Positions 9,501 through 14,119 of a stretch of 24,149 bases of DNA are shown one piece after another. Positions within the stretch are counted from its first letter, which is position 1; each line of letters begins with the position of its first letter. The notes beneath the pieces were generated by a model. The model worked only from the letters and a program-made list of their open reading frames with translations, did no database searches and had not been told where the DNA came from. Position numbers and translations under genes: made by a program. Source of the DNA: CAZJHD01 sp964545855 (GTDB lineage: Bacteria > Planctomycetota > UBA1135 > JACQFD01); assembly GCA_964545855.1 (NCBI GenBank), contig CAZJHD010000064.1, positions 1 to 24,149 of the forward strand, written 5' to 3'.

Positions 9501-9681
9501 GGGTCACCCCGGGGCGGAGCAGGTCGGGGTCGAAGCGATCGACCAGGACGCGCTGTCCCGTGAGCTTCAGGTTGCCGACGTACCGTCGCCCGAGCGCGCA
9601 GTGATCCCAGGGTCCGGCGCGCTCGATCGGGCCGAGCGGCGATCCGGCGGCGGAGTGGGGCGAATGCGGGAACTCGGACAT
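3514..9681 (-). CDS. Giant transmembrane Ser/Thr protein kinase: pseudokinase, active kinase, TM helix, helical repeats, duplicated C-terminal domain
   Basis: A 2055-residue protein counted from ATG 9681; a TTG immediately before it is the alternative start. Residues about 34-285 look like a degenerate kinase fold: HGN replaces HRD at 137-139, DFG is absent, yet APE (179-181) and the SDVYGL helix (194-199) remain. A complete Hanks-type kinase follows at about 322-600, with Gly loop GRGGMG (329-334), Lys351, Glu370, HRD (461-463), Asn468, DFG (481-483) and APE (507-509). A beta-rich segment (about 640-745) and a Pro-rich linker lead to a transmembrane helix at about 817-839, after RRRRPKAK, which puts the kinases in the cytoplasm. 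Outside follow about 890 residues of Ala/Glu/Arg-rich helical repeats (TPR-like), then two related domains of about 160 residues (1732-1899 and 1900-2055). It lies 68 bases after the oxoamine synthase on the same strand. Substrates and ligand are unknown. Confidence 0.93.
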   Translation of the reverse strand: MSEFPHSPHSAAGSPLGPIERAGPWDHCALGRRYVGNLKLTGQRVLVDRFDPDLLRPGVTLEAVLQQIERRTRPSVPGVAEIQAAALMGNSLVVVRDPIPAPPADPRLADRDLKEALADAARVARAVAALHEAGRVHGNICPALVALGEGTVLREAALDALAEEFGLAATEARWAPGKAPELWTRTPGSADARSDVYGLAVTLGYLLLGAELLGSMADFVVFGWAEWAREPGSQLEGLDRLSQRVERDDLAEVWGRALAKDPEERDVTAADLAAALERASGRGASAGAGGSGATASPPRPQSATAEEALDPEDLSGQLVGGYSVGLRIGRGGMGTVYRAKQVNLDRQIALKVLATDLVARRDLVERFHREARAIAKLSHRNIAVVHDVGAVGRIHYIAMELVEGLGLDRVIADRLFGGAGFTEAELAVLAPFRGDWVRTCIEAIAAIADALHHAHQAGIVHRDVKPQNVLVGRDGIPKLVDFGLAREDQSDALASSHVFVGTYAYSAPEQIVAKESVDRRSDVYSLGVALYECLTLQRPFEGDGQKVFQKLQVDAPPPMRAKNPALPEELDRIVLRAVAREKNDRYATAAGFAVALRDFLEETPQEILGAAAPVGGDPEALDAPPARSSVATDSTSRPRSSTTSIVLEGPSPWSGVFASRVLALRGRVEGCPEEGRDLQVLSGEGRPALAAIHDDFTFDLALEVPEGSHALTFAVVDEIGRQITRAHVLDAQGRRLTGSDGTVPLRIERSTVRPPAPRSLATPPPVAAPLPMAPPPPAASPPPMAPTARSTPAPPTRVPAATLEPEIDARRRRPKAKLLVALGSSALAIGVLALWIPTLFEPSPSERIAALEAANAAGDAARGALALAEARASVGERASPVLRLRLAFAEGDHLEAGGDVPGAVRAFRRALELSDPGTDSARDAWNRIQTAALDSIGESTSAFDRTIALDLLAEVDGSPQAERVSFADRARTASRRAEILVPSDPEAAIRLWERSLETSGSDWTGRAEALDALARTILARTESVVAGDAAEGALGRLESLLARDRRTGGPTLASARRGQILVRIAEIRAREASPNALPDVWHDVIASSDAPRADRERAAKEVAHALTLEPRSAVPPDRAGPTRASLDRLLTFLEGPSAALSLDAPSRAALLEWKGDDEAASARRVEARNVYDAALAIGRGDWSGTERVRAKRDQVEFALSLEESGSGSLSLESLLRLDRDKDMTVQPVEYRARLSIQIGRAYRERGEAANAAQAFRAAFRLGDPGSPERRALLPELLDAVLAAHRSPSDRAGRTVALVALSDVAAQIAETGEASVTQSQRADLHAALARARSDEPVAALADVAEALRIGGAAWKGRLEALAWEATLRVRILRASPPTAATAAQLVDAIGPMLEEIAAVPPTLLAREEHAQLLDFHARSLAALGRHGEALTALEDAFGRIPEGAAQRAEIVERLRETATRSGEPALTARVRAFLGESAPEPTPAERADSMLIAAQTEIDAGHGEAAAAKLREALDRAPADWPRWPEAWTKLVGLELARLGTTAPDAETAGRLDALLAAERGPRAGALPADARVRLHAARARAAGADPAGAARSAAEALRLAIEAKSPDSEVRSSWSTLAAVWSANLAIHRRAGTLASASAELDALLLPVPASAFVARERARLRTDLADEILASLHERARAAPAPTPLDAKGIEACAGQYRRAVEEARAYGPEAAGEAALQMLRAESAKRIAGRPVLSVTGAGFSIPLPSTGWADVSAPPWAFPGGVLAKRLGEFDGEPIRHEIRATGQLVGPELTMEGLAKDIEPIMEKTSDLMDVRVTKAPELHAFLGRPTLRVEFTATLQNAIRHNPRQRGHLLATLDAGRLLLAYSVCDDVDSSRQEHAQMLEAFAWARLDPALSELPTVQAGMLAVPRLGIRMAVPPGFEERTLPWSKPGGSIGVGLVKKRGTERRRVETSVQIEERPLGILETIRREEEAALRAERSDGSFLRFAAEEQDPSILVVQRHADPTAPWTIVVAKRLSEQRIAVIRVFVDDVDSKEVDSLRQAARAAFGPPPPR

Positions 9682-9749
9682 CAACGGCGCGGACGTGCGG
9701 GGTCGAGTGGGCGCCCCCCGCGCTCACGGACCGAGACTCGTCCGGCGTC

Positions 9750-10997
9750 TCAGCCGGCGGCCGTCTTCGGCGTCGAGCAGGCCGCGGAGGAGGAGACCTC
9801 CGTCCGCAGATTGCGCGGGGGCGTCCCCAGCTCCTTCAGAACAGCGGCGATCTGCTCGACGACGAACTCGAGCTGCGAGCGCGTGTGGGTCGCCATATAG
9901 CTCGTCCGCAGCAGGTCCATCCCTGGAGGCGCTCCCGGCGAGCAGACGGGATTCGAGAACACGCCGCGATCGAAGAGCTCCTTCCAGAACCGGAACGTGA
10001 AGAACCTCTCCCCGAGGACGATCGGCACGATCGGCGTCTCCGAGAGCCCCGTGTCGAGACCGAGCGACTGGAGCGACGTGCGCACGAAGTCCGCGTTCTT
10101 CCAGACTGCCTCGCGCCGCTGCGGCTCGCGCTCGATGATGTCGAGGGCGGCGATGACGCCCGCCGTCGACGCCGGCGGGAGCGATGCGCTGAAGATCAGC
10201 GCGCGCGACTTGTGCTTGATGAACTGGATGACGTCGGCGGGGCCCGCCACGAAGCCGCCGATCGAGGCGAGGGACTTCGAGAACGTGCCCATGACGAGGT
10301 CGGTCTCGGCGTCGAGTCCGAAGTGCTCGGCCGTGCCGCGGCCGTTGGGGCCGAGGACTCCGAAGGCATGGGCGTCGTCCAGCAGGATGCGCGCGCCGTA
10401 CTTCCGCGCGAGCCGCACCATCGCGGGAAGCTTCACGATGTCGCCGAGCATCGAGAAGACGCCGTCGGCGACGATCAGCTTTCCGCGGCCCTCCGGCGCG
10501 ACCGAGAGCTTCTGCTCCAGGTCCGCCATGTCGTTGTGCGTGTACTTGAAGGTCTTCGCGAAGGAGAGCCGCGTGCCGTCGATGATCGAGGCGTGGTTGT
10601 CGCGGTCGCAGAAGATGAGGTCGTCCTTCCCGGCGACGGCGGAGATCACGCCGAGGCAGGCCTGGAATCCCGTCGAGAAGGCGAGGCATTCCTCGCGCTG
10701 CAGGAACCGGGCGAGCCGGCGCTCGAGTTCCTCGTGGAGCTCGAGGGTCCCGTTCAGGAAGCGCGACCCGGTGCACCCGGACCCGTAGCGGCGCGCGGCC
10801 TTGACGGCGGCTTCCAGCACCTCGTGGTGGTGAGTGAGGCCGAGGTAGTTGTTCGACCCCACCATCACGAGCTTGCGCCCCTGGATGGTCACCTCCGTCG
10901 CATCGCTGTCGGCGATCGCCCGGAAGTAGGGGTAGAGCCCCGAGGCGCGGACCTGCCGCAGCTCCTCGAAGTGGAAACACTTGTCGAACAGATCCAA
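9750..10997 (-). CDS. PLP-dependent alpha-oxoamine synthase, serine palmitoyltransferase-like
   Basis: A 415-residue enzyme of the family that condenses an amino acid with an acyl-CoA or acyl-ACP (SPT, BioF, Kbl, HemA). The N-terminus DLFDKCFHFEELRQVRASGLYPYFR resembles bacterial serine palmitoyltransferases. Active-site features: substrate/PLP residues around GSNNYLGL (47-54), His135 (DNHASIIDG) stacking on PLP, the LDDAHAFG Asp/His pair (207, 210) and the Schiff-base lysine K241 in GTFSKSLASIGGF. BioF usually has TFGKALG and Kbl GTLGKALGG here, so SPT is favoured; the product would be 3-ketosphinganine. The start is TTG at 10997: an in-frame stop lies two codons upstream and no ATG precedes the conserved N-terminus. 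It is divergent from an extended SDR and upstream of the giant kinase. Exact acyl and amino-acid substrates are not proven by sequence. Confidence 0.88.
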   Translation of the reverse strand: MDLFDKCFHFEELRQVRASGLYPYFRAIADSDATEVTIQGRKLVMVGSNNYLGLTHHHEVLEAAVKAARRYGSGCTGSRFLNGTLELHEELERRLARFLQREECLAFSTGFQACLGVISAVAGKDDLIFCDRDNHASIIDGTRLSFAKTFKYTHNDMADLEQKLSVAPEGRGKLIVADGVFSMLGDIVKLPAMVRLARKYGARILLDDAHAFGVLGPNGRGTAEHFGLDAETDLVMGTFSKSLASIGGFVAGPADVIQFIKHKSRALIFSASLPPASTAGVIAALDIIEREPQRREAVWKNADFVRTSLQSLGLDTGLSETPIVPIVLGERFFTFRFWKELFDRGVFSNPVCSPGAPPGMDLLRTSYMATHTRSQLEFVVEQIAAVLKELGTPPRNLRTEVSSSAACSTPKTAAG

Positions 10998-11069
10998 GTA
11001 CGTCTACGTCTTCGGCCGGCCGGTGGGAGAACGGGTGGGGGCAGGGCGCCCGCACGGTCCACGCAGTTG

Positions 11070-11098
11070 ACGGTAGAAACGCCGGGATGCCAAGTCAA
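11070..11098 (-). promoter_or_regulatory. Candidate sigma-70 promoter for the oxoamine synthase
   Basis: Read on the minus strand: -35 TTGACT (11098-11093), a 17-base spacer, and -10 TACCGT (11075-11070). The -35 matches consensus in 5 of 6 positions and the spacing is ideal; the -10 is weak (3 of 6). This would give a leader of about 65 bases before the TTG start. It lies in the 187-base divergent gap shared with the SDR gene. Confidence 0.35.
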
Positions 11099-11184
11099 TC
11101 ACGCCGACCGGCGGGCGTACCCGCCGCGGCGCGGAGATCCCTTGGCGCCGCCTCCGCGTCCCGGGCATCTTGCCCGCCTTCGCG

Positions 11185-12177
11185 ATGCGCATCTTCCTGA
11201 CGGGGGCGACGGGGTTCGTCGGCGGTCACGCGGCGCGCGCGCTCGCGCGGCGCGGCCATGCGCTGCGTGCGCTCGTCCGCGATCCGGCCCGTGGAGCGTC
11301 CCTCGGCGATCTGCCGATCGAGTGGATCCCGGGCGACCTCGAGGACGGCGCCGCCCTGCGCCGCGGATGCGAGGGAGCCGACGTGGTCGTCCACGTCGCG
11401 GGCGTGACGAAGGCGAAGCGCCCCGGGGACTTCGTGCGCGGCAACGTGGACGGGACGCGCCGGCTGGCGGAGACGGCCGTGTCGGTCGAGCCTTCGCCCC
11501 GCCGGATCGTCCTGGTGTCGTCGCTCGCCGCCTCGGGACCGAGCGACGGGCGCCCGCGCCGCGAGGAGGATCCGCCGGCCCCCGTCTCCGCCTACGGCCG
11601 GAGCAAGCGCGAGGGGGAGGAGGCGCTCGCACGGGCGACGCAGGGTCGCTCCATCGAGACCGTCGTCGTCCGGCCGCCGATCGTCTACGGGCCCGGCGAC
11701 CGCGATCTGCTCCTCGCCTTCCGGCAGGTGCGGCACGGCGCGTTCCCCGTCGTCGGCGGAGCGCGGACGCTCGCGAAGCGCTTCTCGTTGGTGCACGCCG
11801 AGGACCTCGCCGACGCCCTCGCCAGGGCCGTCGAAGCGCCCGAGGCCGCGGGGCGCGCGTACTTCGTCCCGGGGCCCGAGGATGCGACCTTCGAGGAGAT
11901 GACGCGCGCCCTCGAGGCCGCCGTGGGGCGATCCGCCCGGAGGATCCCCGTGCCGGATGCCGTGGCGCGGCCCGCCGCCTGGCTCGCGCAGACGGGGGCA
12001 GCGCTGCTCGGACGCGCGTCCATCGTGAGCGTCGACAAGCTGCGCGAGCTGGCGCAGCCGGGCTGGGTCTGCAGCGGCGAGGCGGCGCGGCGCGACCTCC
12101 GCTGGCGGCCGGCGATCGGCCTCCTCGAGGGTTTCGCCGCGACGGCCGCGTGGTACCGCGCGCAGGGCTGGCTGTAG
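11185..12177 (+). CDS. NAD(P)-dependent epimerase/dehydratase (extended SDR family)
   Basis: A 330-residue Rossmann-fold oxidoreductase. The nucleotide-binding loop GATGFVGGH is at about residues 6-14, the acidic/hydrophobic strand is DVVVHVAG, and the catalytic Ser and YxxxK lie in SSLAASGPSDG and SAYGRSKREGEEAL. PPIVYGPGDRDLL is the usual substrate-side loop of extended SDRs. The ATG at 11185 starts MRIFLTGATG directly; a TTG at 11170 would add five residues with no family support. It is divergent from the serine-palmitoyltransferase-like gene. In Caulobacter the ceramide reductase CerR belongs to this broad extended-SDR class, so a role in sphingolipid reduction is possible, but sugar epimerase, 3-beta-HSD-like or quinone-associated roles fit equally well. 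It ends facing the carbamoyltransferase gene. Confidence 0.88.
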   Translation: MRIFLTGATGFVGGHAARALARRGHALRALVRDPARGASLGDLPIEWIPGDLEDGAALRRGCEGADVVVHVAGVTKAKRPGDFVRGNVDGTRRLAETAVSVEPSPRRIVLVSSLAASGPSDGRPRREEDPPAPVSAYGRSKREGEEALARATQGRSIETVVVRPPIVYGPGDRDLLLAFRQVRHGAFPVVGGARTLAKRFSLVHAEDLADALARAVEAPEAAGRAYFVPGPEDATFEEMTRALEAAVGRSARRIPVPDAVARPAAWLAQTGAALLGRASIVSVDKLRELAQPGWVCSGEAARRDLRWRPAIGLLEGFAATAAWYRAQGWL

Positions 12178-12200
12178 GAACCCGAGCCGGTGCGGCCCGC

Positions 12201-12219
12201 CGCGACCGCGCGCGTCGCG
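12201..12219. terminator. GC-only inverted repeat between convergent genes, possible bidirectional terminator
   Basis: A 6-bp stem CGCGAC/GTCGCG with a 7-base CG-alternating loop ends one base before the stop codon of the carbamoyltransferase (minus strand) and 24 bases after the SDR stop. There is no T tract. It occupies the same kind of site as the hairpin at 3490-3508. Confidence 0.4.
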
Positions 12220-12220
12220 C

Positions 12221-13228
12221 CTACCCCTTCAGGAACGCCGCGAGGATCGCCTTCTGGGAGTGGAGCCGGTTCTCGGCCTGCCGGTAGACGAGGGACGCAG
12301 GCCCGTCCATCACCTCGTCGGAGACGTTCACGTTGCGGCGCACCGGCATGGCGTGGAGGAAGCGCCCGTCGGCGGTCGCGCGCATGCGCGCCGCGTCGAT
12401 GATCCAGCTCGTGTGCCGGCTGCGCTTCACGGCCTCGACGCTCGCCTGGCCGTAGCACTCGAGGCTCGGCCAGCTCCGCGCGTACACGGCGCGCGCGCCG
12501 CGGCAGCCCTCCGCGAGGTCGTGGACGACGCGCACTTCCGAGCCCGCCTTCTCCGCCTCGCGGCGGCCCGCGGCGAGGATCGTCGGATCGAGATCGAAAC
12601 CCTCGGGATGGGCGATCGTCACGTGCATGCCGAACTTCGCGGCCGCGACGAGGAGCGAGTTCACGGCGCCGGGGCTCTGGGGCTCGCGGCTCGCGGTCCA
12701 CGCGAGCGTGAGCTTCACTCCCTTCAGATCGCCGAACTCCTCGCGCATCGTCATCAGGTCGGCGACGGCCTGGCAGGGATGGTGGAGGTTCGACTCCATG
12801 TTCAGCACGGGCACCGTCGCCTGCTTCGCCCAAGCGTGGATCACCGCGTCACGGCGGTCGACGTCGTAGCTCTTCCCGAAGGGGACCGTCCGGATCGCGA
12901 TGGCGTCGAGGTAGGTGGAGAGCACGCGCGCGGCGTCCTTCACGTGCTCCGGAGCGCTCCCGTCCATCACGCGGCCCTCCTCCGGCTCCAGGTCCCAGAA
13001 GTCGGAGCTCGACGTGAGGTTCACGCACTGACCCCCGAGCTGGAACATCGCGACCTGGAAGGAGGCGCGCGTGCGGAGCGATCGATTGAAGAAGAGCAGG
13101 CCCAGGGAGCGGCCCTCGAGGAGCTCCTTCGGCGCGCCCGCCTTCATGCGAAGCGCGCGGTCGATCAGGTTGTCGAGGAACTCCCGGTCGAAGGGCTCGG
13201 GAGAGAGGAAGTGTCGAATCGGGTCCAC
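12221..13228 (-). CDS. argF': N-acyl-L-ornithine carbamoyltransferase (N-acetyl/N-succinylornithine transcarbamylase type)
   Basis: Transfers a carbamoyl group to an N-acylated ornithine in arginine synthesis. The 335-residue length matches the family (about 320-340). Carbamoyl phosphate is bound by the SLRTR motif (50-54) and HPCQ (150-153). The end (MPVRRNVNVSDEVMD, AENRLHSQKAI) follows acetylornithine transcarbamylases of Xanthomonas rather than ordinary OTCases (HCLPAHRG). The residue that separates acetyl from succinyl specificity (Glu92 in Xanthomonas, Pro90 in Bacteroides) aligns with Pro93 here (MDGSAPEH), pointing to succinylornithine. The usual HCLP reads HAMP (292-295), so the conserved Cys is Ala. 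I take GTG 13228 as start, giving DPIRHFLS near the N-terminus; an upstream GTG at 13312 would add a 28-residue Arg/Pro-rich tail without family support. No other arginine genes adjoin. Confidence 0.88.
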   Translation of the reverse strand: MDPIRHFLSPEPFDREFLDNLIDRALRMKAGAPKELLEGRSLGLLFFNRSLRTRASFQVAMFQLGGQCVNLTSSSDFWDLEPEEGRVMDGSAPEHVKDAARVLSTYLDAIAIRTVPFGKSYDVDRRDAVIHAWAKQATVPVLNMESNLHHPCQAVADLMTMREEFGDLKGVKLTLAWTASREPQSPGAVNSLLVAAAKFGMHVTIAHPEGFDLDPTILAAGRREAEKAGSEVRVVHDLAEGCRGARAVYARSWPSLECYGQASVEAVKRSRHTSWIIDAARMRATADGRFLHAMPVRRNVNVSDEVMDGPASLVYRQAENRLHSQKAILAAFLKG

Positions 13229-13302
13229 GCCATCGCGGGAAAGGGGTCGGGTGTGCCGGGGAGGGCGGAGTCTACGGCGGCGGCCCGCCGGGTCCGCCGG
13301 TC

Positions 13303-13331
13303 TTGCAGACACCTGCGCGCTCCGATAGCTT
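13303..13331 (+). promoter_or_regulatory. Candidate promoter for the rplU-rpmA-obgE operon
   Basis: TTGCAG (13303-13308), a 17-base spacer and TAGCTT (13326-13331) stand 56 bases before the rplU ATG. Each hexamer matches consensus in only 3 of 6 positions; the spacing and the location in the divergent gap with the carbamoyltransferase gene are the main support. Confidence 0.25.
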
Positions 13332-13386
13332 CTTCGCCCCGAATCCCCGGAAGCTCTCCACGATTCCGCAGCCCGCCGCTCCGTCC

Positions 13387-13710
13387 ATGTCCTCCTACGC
13401 CATCGTGAACGACCGGGGCCGACGCTTCACCGCACGGCCCGGCGAGAGAGTCCTCATCGACCTGCAGAGCGGTCTCGAGCCCGGATCGACGATCGTCTTC
13501 GATCGCATCGAGCTCGTCTCGACGGATGGCGGAGTCCAGGTCGGGACTCCGGTCGTGCAGGGCGCGAAGGTCCACGCGACCGTCGAGGGCGAGACCAAGG
13601 GCAAGAAGGTCGTCGTGTTCAAGTACCGCCGCCGGAAGTCGAGCCGACGGAAGCACGGCGCCCGCGCGAAGTACACGAGCATCGCGATCCAGAAGATCGA
13701 GCCCGTCTGA
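13387..13710 (+). CDS. rplU: 50S ribosomal protein L21
   Basis: A 107-residue large-subunit protein that binds 23S rRNA. The sequence shows the family pattern: SSYAIVNDRGRRFTARPGER at the start, a central VGTPVVQGAKVHATVEGETKGKKV, and the basic C-terminal block VFKYRRRKSSRRKHGARAKYTSIAIQKI. Met at 13387 is chosen because it begins the family N-terminus; a longer frame from 13303 adds a Pro/Ser-rich stretch that overlaps the promoter region. The start lacks a Shine-Dalgarno sequence (CCGCTCCGTCC precedes the ATG). It is followed by rpmA and obgE, the classic bacterial order linking ribosome components to a ribosome-assembly GTPase. Confidence 0.96.
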   Translation: MSSYAIVNDRGRRFTARPGERVLIDLQSGLEPGSTIVFDRIELVSTDGGVQVGTPVVQGAKVHATVEGETKGKKVVVFKYRRRKSSRRKHGARAKYTSIAIQKIEPV

Positions 13711-13716
13711 GCACGA

Positions 13717-13738
13717 CCCGAGCCCCGGCGGCCTCGGG
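13717..13738 (+). other. Hairpin in the rplU-rpmA gap
   Basis: CCCGAG and CTCGGG form a 6-bp stem around a 10-base GC-rich loop, starting six bases after the rplU stop. It may act as an RNA processing or partial termination signal in the operon. No T tract follows. Confidence 0.3.
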
Positions 13739-13813
13739 AGGAATCTCGACGCTCGGGCCTCGACGCACGGGATTCCAAGCACCGAAACTCCACGCACCGA
13801 CGCAGCACGAACC

Positions 13814-14077
13814 ATGGCACACAAGAAAGGGCAGGGCTCCAGCCGCAACGGCCGCGACTCGAACCCCCAGTACCGCGGGGTGAAGGCCTTCGGCGGACAG
13901 CAGGTCGCCGCCGGCTCCATCATCGTCCGGCAGGTCGGCACCGTGTTCCACGCGGGACACAACGTCGGCACGGGGAAGGACTGGACGCTCTTCGCGCTCG
14001 TCGAAGGGAAGGTCCGCTTCCAGTCGAATCGGCGAGTTCACGTCGACCCGACGATCTCCGAAGCTTCGACCGCCTGA
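13814..14077 (+). CDS. rpmA: 50S ribosomal protein L27
   Basis: An 87-residue large-subunit protein whose N-terminus reaches the peptidyl transferase centre. It begins MAHKKGQGSSRNGRDSNP, the expected start; the sequence continues with YRGVKAFGGQQVAAGSIIVRQ and GTKFHPG-like GTVFHAGHNVGTGKDWTLFAL. There is no N-terminal extension of the cleaved Firmicutes type, so the mature N-terminus is encoded directly. The ATG follows GCACGAACC, with no Shine-Dalgarno sequence. It lies 103 bases after rplU and 42 before obgE in the conserved order. The C-terminal tail (PTISEASTA) is slightly long. Confidence 0.96.
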   Translation: MAHKKGQGSSRNGRDSNPQYRGVKAFGGQQVAAGSIIVRQVGTVFHAGHNVGTGKDWTLFALVEGKVRFQSNRRVHVDPTISEASTA

Positions 14078-14083
14078 GCCGGC

Positions 14084-14104
14084 GGGGCCGCGCACCGCGG
14101 TCCC
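14084..14104 (+). terminator. Strong hairpin between rpmA and obgE (attenuator or processing site)
   Basis: A 9-bp stem with one G-T wobble and a 3-base CAC loop (GGGGCCGCG-CAC-CGCGGTCCC) begins seven bases after the rpmA stop and ends 15 bases before the obgE GTG. No T tract follows. It could lower obgE expression relative to the ribosomal protein genes or expose/hide the obgE start. Confidence 0.45.
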
Positions 14105-14119
14105 TGGATTCCAAGTCCC

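Noticed and set aside
3673..9900. Very long open frame (over 2000 codons) on the plus strand opposite the kinase gene
   Set aside because: It mirrors the codon pattern of the minus-strand kinase, as expected at high GC. Its translation is Arg/Gly/Glu-rich without domains, while the minus strand encodes clear kinase motifs.
9750..10997. BioF (8-amino-7-oxononanoate synthase) or Kbl as the identity of the oxoamine synthase
   Set aside because: The lysine loop GTFSKSLASIGGF and the N-terminal GLYPYFR favour serine palmitoyltransferase-like enzymes, and no biotin or threonine-degradation genes are nearby. Not fully excluded.
11076..11097. Sigma-54-like promoter (TTGGCA...) before the oxoamine synthase on the minus strand
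   Set aside because: The -24-like TGGCA is present, but the -12 GC at the required spacing is not, so it fails the sigma-54 pattern.
13229..13312. 28-residue N-terminal extension of the carbamoyltransferase from a GTG at 13312
   Set aside because: Arg/Pro-rich tail absent from the family, and it would run into the rplU promoter region; the GTG at 13228 gives the normal length.
13303..13386. N-terminal extension of L21
   Set aside because: The family N-terminus begins at Met 13387; the upstream part is Pro/Ser-rich and overlaps promoter-like elements.
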